Shown: positions 8,170 to 22,617 of the stretch, one piece after another
Layout: every line of letters begins with the position of its first letter
Position numbering within the stretch: position 1 is the stretch's first letter
From: Sphaerotilus uruguayifluvii
Lineage (GTDB): Bacteria; Pseudomonadota; Gammaproteobacteria; Burkholderiales; Burkholderiaceae_C
Length of the DNA: 64,000 nt
NCBI RefSeq assembly: GCF_013294065.1
Contig: NZ_JABSNM010000009.1
Span: 62,001 to 126,000, forward strand
Reading direction: 5' to 3'
Notes under the pieces: model-generated
Seen by the model: the letters and a program-made list of their open reading frames with translations, nothing else
Told to the model about the DNA's origin: nothing
Databases searched by the model: none
Program-made: the position numbers and the translations under genes

Positions 8170-9663
8170 ATGAGCGACCCCATCCATTCCACCCCATCCA
8201 CCCCGGCTGCCGATGCGGTCCCGGTGCTGGCGCGCCTGCGCGAGGTGCTGCCGGCGCACGCGCTGCTGTCGCGCCGCGGCGAGCTGACCCCCTACGAGTG
8301 CGACGGCCTGACCGCCTACCGCGAGCGTCCGCTGCTGGTGGCGCTGCCCGAGACCGAGGCGCAGGTCGCCGCGGTGCTCAAGACCTGCCATGCGATGGGC
8401 GTGCCGGTGGTGGCGCGCGGCGCCGGCACCGGCCTGTCGGGCGGCGCGATGCCGCACCGCGACGGCGTCACGCTGTCGCTGGCGAAGTTCAGCCGCATCC
8501 TGCGGCTCGACGCCGAGGCCGGTCTGGCGGTGGTGCAGTGCGGCGTGCGCAACCTCGCCATCAGCGAGGCGGCCGCGCCTTACGGCCTGTACTACGCGCC
8601 GGACCCGTCGAGCCAGATCGCCTGCACCATCGGCGGCAACGTGGCCGAGAACTCCGGGGGCGTGCACTGCCTGAAGTACGGCCTGACGCTGCACAACGTG
8701 CTGAAGGTGCGCGGCTTCACCGCCGAGGGCGAGCTGGTCGAGTTCGGCGGCGAGGCGCCCGACATGCCGGGGCTGGACCTGCTCAGCGTGGTCGTCGGCA
8801 GCGAGGGGATGCTGGCGGTCATCACCGAGGTGACGGTCAAGCTGGTGCCGAAGCCCCAGCTGGCGCGCTGCATCATGGCGAGCTTCCCCACGGTGGAGGC
8901 CGCCGGCGACGCGGTGGCGGCGGTGATCGCCGCCGGCATCATCCCGGCCGGGCTGGAGATGATGGACAAGCCCATGACCGCCGCGGTCGAGGACTATGTG
9001 CACGCCGGATACGACCTGGACGCCGCGGCCATCCTGCTGTGCGAGAGCGACGGCACGCCCGAGGAGGTCGAGGAGGAGATCGGCCGCATGAGCGCGGTGC
9101 TGACGCGCTGCGGCGCCAGCCGCATCGAGGTCAGCCGCGACGAGGCGCAGCGCCTGCGCTTCTGGTCCGGGCGCAAGAATGCCTTCCCGGCCTCGGGGCG
9201 CATCAGCCCCGACTACATGTGCATGGACTCGACCATCCCGCGCAAGCGCCTGGCCGACATCCTGCGCGCCATCGCCGAGATGGAGCAGAAATACCAGCTG
9301 CGCTGCTGCAACGTCTTCCATGCCGGCGACGGCAACCTGCACCCGCTGATCCTGTTCGATGCGCAGGACCCGGACCAGCTGCGCCGCTGCGAGCTCTTCG
9401 GCGCCGACATCCTGGAGACCAGCGTGGCGATGGGCGGCACGGTCACCGGCGAGCACGGCGTGGGCGTCGAGAAGCTCAATTCGATGTGCGTGCAGTTCTC
9501 GCCCGCCGAGCGCGAGGCGATGCTGGCGCTGAAGACCGCCTTCGATCCGTCCGGCCTGCTCAATCCCGGCAAGGTCATTCCGACGCTGCACCGCTGCGCC
9601 GAATACGGCCGCCTGCATGTGCGCCGCGGCCTGCTGCCGTTTCCCGAACTGGAGCGTTTCTGA
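8170..9663 (+). CDS. glcD: Glycolate oxidase FAD-linked subunit GlcD
   Basis: 497 residues. A PCMH-type FAD-binding domain (about 55-235) carries the nucleotide loop RGAGTGLSGGA and IGGNVAENSGGVHCLKYG; the C-terminal FAD oxidase cap follows, with HAGDGNLHP and GGTVTGEHGVG motifs. With GlcE and GlcF it forms the membrane-associated complex oxidising glycolate to glyoxylate. It is the first gene of glcDEF; its TGA overlaps the glcE ATG (ATGA), indicating coupled translation. GGAGGAG stands just before the ATG. No glcC regulator is adjacent. Confidence 0.96.
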   Translation: MSDPIHSTPSTPAADAVPVLARLREVLPAHALLSRRGELTPYECDGLTAYRERPLLVALPETEAQVAAVLKTCHAMGVPVVARGAGTGLSGGAMPHRDGVTLSLAKFSRILRLDAEAGLAVVQCGVRNLAISEAAAPYGLYYAPDPSSQIACTIGGNVAENSGGVHCLKYGLTLHNVLKVRGFTAEGELVEFGGEAPDMPGLDLLSVVVGSEGMLAVITEVTVKLVPKPQLARCIMASFPTVEAAGDAVAAVIAAGIIPAGLEMMDKPMTAAVEDYVHAGYDLDAAAILLCESDGTPEEVEEEIGRMSAVLTRCGASRIEVSRDEAQRLRFWSGRKNAFPASGRISPDYMCMDSTIPRKRLADILRAIAEMEQKYQLRCCNVFHAGDGNLHPLILFDAQDPDQLRRCELFGADILETSVAMGGTVTGEHGVGVEKLNSMCVQFSPAEREAMLALKTAFDPSGLLNPGKVIPTLHRCAEYGRLHVRRGLLPFPELERF

Positions 9664-10781
9664 TGAGCGCCGTGAAGACCCCTCCCGATGCCGCGCTGCA
9701 GCGGCTGCGCGAGTGCATCCTGGCCGCGGGCCGCGCCGGCATGCCGCTGGCGATCCGCGGCCACGGCTCGAAGGCGGGCCTGGCGCCCGACGCGGCGCGG
9801 CCGGCCGACGGCGCCGAGCCGCTCGACCTGACGCTGCTGTCGGGCATCAGCGCCCACGAGCCCAGCGAGCTGGTGGTGACGGTGCGCGCCGGCACGCCGA
9901 TCGACGAGCTGGAGGCCGCGCTGGCCGCCCAGGGCCAGCACCTGGCCTTCGAGCCGCCGCGGCTGCAGACGCCGGGTGCGCGCGGGCGCGGCACGGTGGG
10001 CGGCATGGTCGCCTCGGGCCTGTCGGGCCCGGCGCGCATGGCCGCCGGCTCGGTGCGCGACCATGTGCTGGGCGTGACGATGCTCGACGGCCGCGGCGAG
10101 CTGCTGAGCTTCGGCGGGCAGGTGATGAAGAACGTCGCCGGCTATGACGTCTCGCGGCTGATGGCCGGCTCCTGGGGCCGGCTGGGCGTGCTGTGCGAGG
10201 TGTCGCTGAAGGTGCTGCCCGAGCCGGTGGCGGGCCTGACGCTGCGCTTCGCGATGGGCCAGGCCGAGGCGCTGGCGGCGCTGACCGGCTGGTCGCGCCG
10301 GCCGCTGCCGCTGCAGGCCAGCGCCTGGCACGAGGGCGTGCTGATGCTGCGCCTGGCCGGCGCGCAGGCGGCGGTGGACGCGGCGCGGCGCGAGCTCGGC
10401 GGCGAGCCGGTGGCGGCGGCGGAGGCGGCCGCCTTCTGGACCGCGCTGCGCGACCGCCGCCATGCGCTGTGGCAGTTCGCGGCCCAGGGCCTGCCGGCGG
10501 GGCAGCGGCTGTGGCGCCTGGCGGTGGCGCCGCATGCGCCGACCTTGCGCCTGCGTGGCAGCGGCCTGATCGAGTGGCACGGCGGCCAGCGCTGGTGGCT
10601 GACCGACGAGCCGGCGGACGCGGTGCACGCCGCCGCCCGCGCGGCCGGCGGCCATGCCGAGCTGCAGGCCGGCGGCGCGCCGGGCGAGGCCCGCGCCGCG
10701 CCGCTGCCGGCGGTGCAGGCGCAGATCGAGCGCCGCCTGCGCCAGACCTTCGACCCGCACGGCCTGTTCACCCGCGACTGA
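9663..10781 (+). CDS. glcE: Glycolate oxidase subunit GlcE (FAD-binding)
   Basis: 372 residues. A shorter relative of GlcD with a PCMH FAD domain (about 20-190): IRGHGSKAGL, RGRGTVGGMVASGLSGPARM and the MKNVAGYDVSRLMAGSWG stretch typical of GlcE. The start at 9663 overlaps the glcD stop. The frame is open far upstream within glcD, but only this start gives family length. The C terminus QTFDPHGLFTRD is the usual GlcE ending. It is an obligate partner of GlcD and GlcF in glycolate oxidation. Confidence 0.95.
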   Translation: MSAVKTPPDAALQRLRECILAAGRAGMPLAIRGHGSKAGLAPDAARPADGAEPLDLTLLSGISAHEPSELVVTVRAGTPIDELEAALAAQGQHLAFEPPRLQTPGARGRGTVGGMVASGLSGPARMAAGSVRDHVLGVTMLDGRGELLSFGGQVMKNVAGYDVSRLMAGSWGRLGVLCEVSLKVLPEPVAGLTLRFAMGQAEALAALTGWSRRPLPLQASAWHEGVLMLRLAGAQAAVDAARRELGGEPVAAAEAAAFWTALRDRRHALWQFAAQGLPAGQRLWRLAVAPHAPTLRLRGSGLIEWHGGQRWWLTDEPADAVHAAARAAGGHAELQAGGAPGEARAAPLPAVQAQIERRLRQTFDPHGLFTRD

Positions 10782-10805
10782 CCCTGCATTGATCCCGAGC
10801 CTGCC

Positions 10806-12041
10806 ATGCACACCGAACTGTCCCCCGAACACGCCGGCACCGCCGACGGCGAGGCCGCCCGCGCGCTGCTGCAGAAATGCGTGCACTGCGGCTTCTGCAC
10901 CGCGACCTGCCCGACCTACCAGCTGCTCGGCGACGAGCTCGACGGCCCGCGCGGCCGCATCTACCAGATCAAGAACCTGCTCGAAGGCGAGGCGCCGACG
11001 CGCGAGCTGCAGACGCATCTCGACCGCTGCCTGACCTGCCGCAACTGCGAGAGCACCTGCCCGTCGGGCGTGCAGTACGGCGAGCTGGCCGAGATCGGCC
11101 GCCGGCTGGTGGATGCGCGCGTCGAGCGCCCGGCCACCGAGCGCCTGGTGCGCTGGGCGCTGAAGGAGGGCCTGACCTCGCCGCTGTTCGCGCCGGCGCT
11201 GCAGCTCGGCCAGGCGCTGCGCCCGCTGCTGCCCGAGACGCTCCAGGCCAAGGTGCCCGAGCGCCGCGAGGCCGATGCACGCGGCTGGCCGCAGAAGCGC
11301 CATGCGCGGCGCATGCTGATGCTGGCCGGCTGCGTGCAGCCGGCGATGTCGCCCGAGATCAATCCGGCGACTGCGCGGGTGCTCGACGCCGCCGGCATCG
11401 AGGTGGTGGTGCCGGCGGGCGCGGGCTGCTGCGGCGCGATCCGCGCGCACCTGAACGACCGCGACGGCGGCCTGGCCGACATGCGCCGCAACATCGATGC
11501 CTGGTGGCCGCTGATCGAGCGCGGCGAGGTCGAGGCGATCGTCATGAACGCCTCGGGCTGCGGTGCCACCGTCAAGGAATACGGCCACCATCTGGCGGGG
11601 GACGCGGCCTATGCGGCCAAGGCGGCCCGGGTGAGCGCGATGACGCGCGATCTCAGCGAGCTGCTGCCCGAGCTGGTGCCGGTGCTCAAGCCGAAGCTGG
11701 CGGCGGCCGCGCAGGCCGGACGGCTGGCACTGCACCCGCCGTGCACGCTGCAGCATGCGCAGAAGCTCAAGGGCGGTCTGGAGGCGGGTCTGCGCGAGCT
11801 GGGCTTCACGGTGGCGCTGCCGGCCGACAGCCACCTGTGCTGCGGCTCGGCCGGCACCTATTCGGTGCTGCAGCCGGCGCTCTCGAAGCAGCTGCGCGAG
11901 CGCAAGCAGGCCAGCCTGGCGGCGCTGTCGCCCGACACCATCGTGTCGGCCAACATCGGCTGCATCACGCACCTGCAGGCAGGCTGCGCGACGCCGGTGC
12001 GGCATTGGGTGGAAGTGCTCGACGCGGCGCTGCGCGGCTGA
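10806..12041 (+). CDS. glcF: Glycolate oxidase iron-sulfur subunit GlcF
   Basis: 411 residues. Two 4Fe-4S ferredoxin motifs near the N terminus, CVHCGFCTATCP (about 23-34) and CLTCRNCESTCP (about 74-85), then two CCG domains (CCGAIRAH and CCGSAGTYS) characteristic of the heterodisulfide-reductase-like family. It passes electrons from the GlcDE flavins to the quinone pool. It starts 24 bp after glcE and completes the operon. The stop codon sits inside a perfect 11-bp hairpin shared with the convergent ftsB end. Confidence 0.96.
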   Translation: MHTELSPEHAGTADGEAARALLQKCVHCGFCTATCPTYQLLGDELDGPRGRIYQIKNLLEGEAPTRELQTHLDRCLTCRNCESTCPSGVQYGELAEIGRRLVDARVERPATERLVRWALKEGLTSPLFAPALQLGQALRPLLPETLQAKVPERREADARGWPQKRHARRMLMLAGCVQPAMSPEINPATARVLDAAGIEVVVPAGAGCCGAIRAHLNDRDGGLADMRRNIDAWWPLIERGEVEAIVMNASGCGATVKEYGHHLAGDAAYAAKAARVSAMTRDLSELLPELVPVLKPKLAAAAQAGRLALHPPCTLQHAQKLKGGLEAGLRELGFTVALPADSHLCCGSAGTYSVLQPALSKQLRERKQASLAALSPDTIVSANIGCITHLQAGCATPVRHWVEVLDAALRG

Positions 12042-12053
12042 GCAGCCGCGCAG
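12030..12053. terminator. Hairpin between convergent glcF and ftsB
   Basis: CTGCGCGGCTG and CAGCCGCGCAG form a perfect 11-bp stem with a 2-base gap (4-base loop if the innermost pair opens). It includes the glcF TGA. No T tract follows on either strand, so intrinsic termination is uncertain; a bidirectional stabilising or Rho-assisted end is possible. Confidence 0.5.
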
Positions 12054-12063
12054 GAGGGCGGCC

Positions 12064-12357
12064 TCAGGGCGAGGCCGGCCGGACGGCGGCCTGCGGGTAC
12101 TGCACCAGGATCTCGTCGGGCTTGACCATGCCGAGGTCGTGGCGGGCCTTCTCCTCGATGATCTCGGTGCCTTCCTGGAGGTCCTTGATCTCGGCCCGCA
12201 GCTGGTCGTTGCGCACGCGCGCCTCGGCATTGCGGGCCTGCTTCTCGGCGACCAGCGCCGAGAGCTCGCGCACGCGCGGCATCCCGTTGCTGCCGAACCA
12301 GAGCTCGGCATGGATCAGCCCGAACAGGGCCACCAGGATCACGGTGATGACGCGCAT
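12064..12357 (-). CDS. ftsB: Cell division protein FtsB
   Basis: 97 residues: one N-terminal membrane helix (VITVILVALFGLIHAELWFG) followed by a coiled coil (about 28-65) and a short periplasmic tail with the KPDEILVQYP segment typical of the septum-formation initiator family. FtsB joins FtsL and FtsQ at the division site. It follows eno by 15 bp on the same strand, the usual eno-ftsB order in proteobacteria, which strongly supports the call. Confidence 0.94.
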   Translation of the reverse strand: MRVITVILVALFGLIHAELWFGSNGMPRVRELSALVAEKQARNAEARVRNDQLRAEIKDLQEGTEIIEEKARHDLGMVKPDEILVQYPQAAVRPASP

Positions 12358-12372
12358 GGCGGACGCGGGCGA

Positions 12373-13860
<1,488 letters not shown>

Positions 13861-13871
13861 TCAGCACCTGT

Positions 13872-14729
<858 letters not shown>

Positions 14730-14763
14730 GATGGGTGTGCCTGCCTGGGCGTCGGGTGGGGGA

Positions 14764-18326
<3,563 letters not shown>

Positions 18327-18464
18327 ATCTGTCTCCAGACGAAATTGTGCGAGAACCGGCCCTCTTTTCCGAGGACCGCGGCATTCTAGTCAGGCGTGCT
18401 GCGCTGCAGCAGTGGTAACTTTCCGGGCCCGTACCGATCATCACCGCCGACCGATACCGCCATC

Positions 18465-19070
18465 ATGACCGTGGACAAGCCTCATGCGCCCGCCTGCGAA
18501 CGCAACCGTGAGCCCATCCTGGCGGTGCTTCGTGCGCTGTACGCCGATCGCCGCTCGGTGCTGGAGATCGGCAGCGGCACCGGACAGCACGCGGTGCATT
18601 TTGCCGCCGCGCTGCCGCACCTGCGCTGGCAGACCTCCGACCTGAAGGCCCAGCTGCCGGGCATCTGCCTGTGGCTGGCCGACCGGATGCTGCCCAACAC
18701 GCCGCCGCCGATCTGTCTCGATGTCGACAGCGCCTGGCCGGCGCGCCGCTTCGACGCGGTCTACACCGCCAACACGCTGCACATCATGTCCTGGGCCCAG
18801 GTTCAGGCGATGTTCGAGCGCCTGCCGACCGTGCTCGACGCCGGCGGCCTGTTCACCGTGTACGGTCCGTTCCGTTATGACGGTGCGCCCACCAGCGACA
18901 GCAACGCCGCCTTCGACGCGACGCTGCGCGCGGCCGATCCGCTGCGCGGCGTGCGCGACTTCGAGGCGGTGGCCGCACTGGCCCGCGAGGCCGGCCTCGC
19001 GCTGGTCGAGGACCGCGCCATGCCATCCAACAACCGCTGCATCACCTGGCGGCACGTCGGCGCGGCCTGA
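18465..19070 (+). CDS. DUF938 family SAM-dependent methyltransferase
   Basis: 201 residues from the ATG at 18465, chosen because MTVDKPHAPACERNREPIL is the usual DUF938 beginning; the frame opens 23 codons earlier. The SAM-binding motif is VLEIGSGTGQHAVHFA (about 27-42), followed by WQTSD. No substrate is known for the family. It is divergent from panB and followed by a hairpin (19091-19119) and a long gene-free stretch. Confidence 0.88.
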   Translation: MTVDKPHAPACERNREPILAVLRALYADRRSVLEIGSGTGQHAVHFAAALPHLRWQTSDLKAQLPGICLWLADRMLPNTPPPICLDVDSAWPARRFDAVYTANTLHIMSWAQVQAMFERLPTVLDAGGLFTVYGPFRYDGAPTSDSNAAFDATLRAADPLRGVRDFEAVAALAREAGLALVEDRAMPSNNRCITWRHVGAA

Positions 19071-19499
19071 AGATCTGTGAGATTTCCTGTCCCTGAGGAT
19101 TGCCTGAGCATCCTCGGGGCCGGCGCACATCAATCCGGCTGATCCGCGCCAGACGCGCAGGAATTCACGCCATCTGCCCATCCTTCGGTCGAGGTGGTGA
19201 GATTTCCTCTCGCCACGACACCTCCCTTGCAGCCGCTTACCGCCGGTGTCGAGACGTGCGGTCACAGATGCCGGTGCCTGCTCACGAAACGCCTACAGCG
19301 TCGATACAGCCTCTTTCCAGAATCCGGGCTCGCTGACACGGCGACCCTCCAGATCGGCACTGGCTCGCCGAATAACTGGTCATTTCACCGGATTTTGCCG
19401 ATTCGAATGGCTGGAAGATGCCCTGCGACCCGAGCACCCCGTGCCTGAGGGATTGCAGCAACCGCATGTCCGCATGCAGCAGAAGTTGAGCTGAGGCCC
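19071..19499. other. 429-bp gene-free stretch with repeats
   Basis: No supported gene on either strand. It holds a hairpin just after the methyltransferase gene (19091-19119: CCCTGAGGAT / ATCCTCGGGG, 9 of 10 paired) without a T tract. It also has two copies of TGAGATTTCCT 120 bp apart (19078-19088 and 19198-19208), and is less GC-rich than its neighbours over about 19260-19420. It presumably contains the promoter of the heme-motif lipoprotein; no convincing -35/-10 pair was seen. Confidence 0.6.
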
Positions 19500-19502
19500 A
19501 TG

Positions 19503-21776
19503 ATGTCCCTTCCTTTTTCGATGCACCGCCGCCACGCCGCGCTGGCCCTGGCCCTGTGCCAGATCGCGACCCTGAGCGCCTGCGGCGGCGGCGATGCCGC
19601 CGTCGCGGAGGCCGACGCCGCCGAGACGACGAGTGCGCAGGCCCTGGCCGGCGGCCGCACCGTCACGCAGAGCGCCGCAGCCGCAGCCGCTGCAGCGACC
19701 GGCACCACCACGACCGGCACCACGACCACGGTGGCTGCCGCCGCCACCGGGACGCTGAAGAACCCGATCCTGTTCGTCACGCAGGTGCCGTTCACCACCT
19801 CGGTCGACATGGCCACCCGCCTGGCGACCTTCGCCAACCACATCCCGCAGATCCAGGTCGCGCCGCGGGGCGGCGACCTGATGATCCGCTACCCCGACGG
19901 CACGCTGCGCAACCTGACCAAGGAGGCCGGCTTCGGCATGGACGGCCTGCAGGGCGACAAGGCGATCGCGGTGCGCGAGCCCAGCGTGCACTGGAGCGGC
20001 ACGAAGGCGCTGATCAGCATGGTGGTCGGCGCGCCGACCCGCCAGTACTACGACGTCGACGCGAAGTGGCAGATCTTCGAGGTCACCGGCCTGGCCAAGG
20101 GCTCCGCCGTCAAGATCACCCGGGTGGCCAACCAGCCGGCCGCCTACAACAACGTCTCGCCGTTCTACGGCACCGACGACCGCATCCTGTTCACCTCCGA
20201 CCGGCCGCGCGGCGGCGAGGCGCATCTCTATCCGCAGCTCGACGAGTACGAGAGCACGCCGACCAACACCGGCATCTGGCGCCTGAACCCGGCGACGGCC
20301 GAGCTCAAGCTGCTCAACCACGCGGTCAGCGGCGCGTTCACGCCGATCATCGACAGCGCCGGGCGCATCGTCTTCACCCGCTGGGACCACCTCAAGCGCG
20401 ACCAGAACACCAGCGGCCTGGGCGGGGTGAACTACGCCAGCGAGGCCTCGGGCGCCGCCAGGCTGGCCAGCGCCAGCGAGGTCTTCCCCGAGCCGCTGAC
20501 CAGCAGCACCAGCAGCTACGGCACCGTCAACGGGCATGACTACAACCTGTTCTCGCCCTGGCACATGAACGAGGACGGCACCGGCGAGGAAACGCTCAAC
20601 CACATCGGCCGCCACGAGCTCGAGCCGACGCTGTTCACCCGCAGCTTCGCCGGCGACAGCGCGCTGTACGACTACTACAGCGCCGGCTTCACCGCGAACA
20701 AGAAGACCATCCGCCACGACGGGGGCATCTACCAGATCCGCGAGGATCCCCTCAAGCCCGGCACCTTCTACGCGGTCTACGGCCGCGAGTTCAACGAACT
20801 CGGCGCCAGCCAGATCGTGCGCTTCAACGGCGGCGTCGGCATGAACGCCGAGCAGATCGCCTTCACCGATGCCAGCGATCCGACGCTGGCGGTCGGACGC
20901 TACCGCTCGCCCACGCCGCTGGCCGACGGCCAGATGGTGGCCAGCTACGCGCCGAGCGTGACGGTGGGCGCCTTCCAGAACACCCGCTTCACCGTGCGGC
21001 TGCTGGACTACAACGCCACCACCGGCCAGTACGGCGCCGGCACCTCGCTGACCGGCGGCATCACCAAGAGCGTCAGCTGGTGGGATCCGGACACCAAGAA
21101 GAGCTACAGCGGTCCGCTGTGGGAGCTCGATCCGGTCGAGGTCGTCGCGCGCACCCGTCCGGCGATGAAGGTGGAGTCGGCGATGGCCGCGCCCGAGAAG
21201 GCGATCCTGACCGAGGAGGGCATCAGCGAGACCGCGCTGCGCACCTGGCTGAAGGCCAACAACCTCGCGCTGATCGTCACCCGCAACCAGACCGCCCGCG
21301 ACCGTGCCGACAAGCAGCAGCCCTACAACCTGCAGGTGCCCGGCGGCACGAAGACGGTCGGCAACAGCGGCAAGGTCTACGACATCGCGCACTACCAGAT
21401 CCTGGAGGCCGACTCGGTGCGCGGCTACACCTCGCGTCCGGGACGTCGCCCGATCGCCCAGCCGATGGCCTCGACGGTGACCGCGAAGAACGTGCCCAAC
21501 ACCTCGGGTCCGGCCGGCAGCGTGAAGATCGCCGCCGACGGCTCGACCGCGGCCTTCGTGCCGGCCAACCGCGCGGTGACCTGGCAGACCACGGACACCG
21601 TCGGCACGCCGATCGTGCGCGAGCGTGTCTGGATCACCTTCCAGCCGGGCGAGGTGCGGGTCTGCGCGTCCTGCCACGGCATCAACAAGACCGACCAGGC
21701 CGGCCGTGCGGCCCCGACCAACAAGCCCGAGGCGCTGCGTGCGCTGGTGCGCTACTGGAACACGCTGCCCAAGTGA
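19503..21776 (+). CDS. Large secreted lipoprotein with TolB-like repeats and a C-terminal heme c motif
   Basis: About 757 residues. A signal peptide ends in the lipobox LSAC (Cys27), then an Ala/Thr-rich linker. The body carries beta-propeller-like strands such as RILFTSDRPRG and RIVFTRWDHLKRDQ, and near the C terminus a single c-type heme motif CASCH (Cys721, Cys724, His725). The layout and the NHIGRHELEP stretch recall proteins annotated as HzsA-related (hydrazine synthase alpha subunit-like); that likeness is from memory and does not imply hydrazine chemistry here. TGAGG precedes the second ATG (19503), favoured over 19500. No cytochrome partner gene adjoins. Confidence 0.8.
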   Translation: MSLPFSMHRRHAALALALCQIATLSACGGGDAAVAEADAAETTSAQALAGGRTVTQSAAAAAAAATGTTTTGTTTTVAAAATGTLKNPILFVTQVPFTTSVDMATRLATFANHIPQIQVAPRGGDLMIRYPDGTLRNLTKEAGFGMDGLQGDKAIAVREPSVHWSGTKALISMVVGAPTRQYYDVDAKWQIFEVTGLAKGSAVKITRVANQPAAYNNVSPFYGTDDRILFTSDRPRGGEAHLYPQLDEYESTPTNTGIWRLNPATAELKLLNHAVSGAFTPIIDSAGRIVFTRWDHLKRDQNTSGLGGVNYASEASGAARLASASEVFPEPLTSSTSSYGTVNGHDYNLFSPWHMNEDGTGEETLNHIGRHELEPTLFTRSFAGDSALYDYYSAGFTANKKTIRHDGGIYQIREDPLKPGTFYAVYGREFNELGASQIVRFNGGVGMNAEQIAFTDASDPTLAVGRYRSPTPLADGQMVASYAPSVTVGAFQNTRFTVRLLDYNATTGQYGAGTSLTGGITKSVSWWDPDTKKSYSGPLWELDPVEVVARTRPAMKVESAMAAPEKAILTEEGISETALRTWLKANNLALIVTRNQTARDRADKQQPYNLQVPGGTKTVGNSGKVYDIAHYQILEADSVRGYTSRPGRRPIAQPMASTVTAKNVPNTSGPAGSVKIAADGSTAAFVPANRAVTWQTTDTVGTPIVRERVWITFQPGEVRVCASCHGINKTDQAGRAAPTNKPEALRALVRYWNTLPK

Positions 21777-22612
21777 GCGTGCGCGGCATGCCGGCCCGGC
21801 ATGCCCGCCAGCATCTCCAGCACCCGCCGGGCGGCCTCGCCCGGCTTTTCCATCGGAAAGAGGTGGCTGCCCTCGATCCACTGCAGCCGCTCGCCCACCA
21901 GCCGGCGGGTGGCGGCCAGCCCGGCCTGGCGCAGCTCGCGCGACTGGGTGCCCGCGAGGAAGCCGACCGGACAGCGCGGGGGCTGGCGCGCGATCAGGCG
22001 GTCGAGCGTGTGTGGCAGCGTGTCGTAGATGCGCGCCTCGACCTGGCGGTCGAAGGCCAGCCGCACGCCGTCCGCGTCGGTGCGGCCCGCCGGCACCAGG
22101 CCGCAGGCCAGATAGTCGTCGAGCACGCCCGGCGCCCAGCGCGCGAAGACCGGCTTGGCGCCGAAATGCGCCCGCGCCGCGTCGACCGAGGGCCAGTGCA
22201 TGCGCCGCCGCGCGGCGATGCGCCCCGGCGAGATCCGCGCGATCAGCCGGGTCGCCTTGGCCAGGCGCACGCTCTGCGCCCGCCAGCCGCCGACCACCGG
22301 CGAGTCCAGCAGCACCACCGCGTCGGCCAGGTCCGGGCGCTGCAGCGCCGCCTTCAGGCTGAGCACGCCGCCCATCGAGTGCCCGACCAGCACCCGCGGC
22401 CCCGGCGCGACCGGCAGGCCGCTGGCGAAGCCGATCAGCTGGTCGCGCAGCCGCGGCCAGTTGCTGCTGACCGGATGCGCCGGATCGTGGCCGTACATCG
22501 GCAGCGCCTCGACCCGCCAGCCGGCCTCGCGCCAGACCTCGAGCATCTGGCGGTAGGTGCCGGCCGGAAAGCCGTTGCCGTGGCTGAAGACGATCGTGCC
22601 GGGCGCTTCCAT
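21752..22612 (-). CDS. Alpha/beta hydrolase
   Basis: 286 residues. The fold begins with VFSHGNGFPAGTY (oxyanion region), the nucleophile elbow is GHSMGG (Ser in VLVGHSMGGVLS, about 89-100), and a C-terminal IEGSHLFPMEKP supplies the catalytic His. Substrate is unknown. The start at 22612 lies only 5 bases after the Anbu stop, so the genes are translationally close. The last 25 bp overlap the end of the convergent heme-motif lipoprotein. Confidence 0.9.
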   Translation of the reverse strand: MEAPGTIVFSHGNGFPAGTYRQMLEVWREAGWRVEALPMYGHDPAHPVSSNWPRLRDQLIGFASGLPVAPGPRVLVGHSMGGVLSLKAALQRPDLADAVVLLDSPVVGGWRAQSVRLAKATRLIARISPGRIAARRRMHWPSVDAARAHFGAKPVFARWAPGVLDDYLACGLVPAGRTDADGVRLAFDRQVEARIYDTLPHTLDRLIARQPPRCPVGFLAGTQSRELRQAGLAATRRLVGERLQWIEGSHLFPMEKPGEAARRVLEMLAGMPGRHAAHAHLGSVFQ

Positions 22613-22617
22613 CGCGG

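Noticed and set aside
9213-12311. A 1032-codon open frame on the minus strand across glcDEF
   Set aside because: It is antisense to three clearly conserved genes, has the biased His/Arg/Gln/Ala composition of GC-rich shadow frames and shows no recognisable domain.
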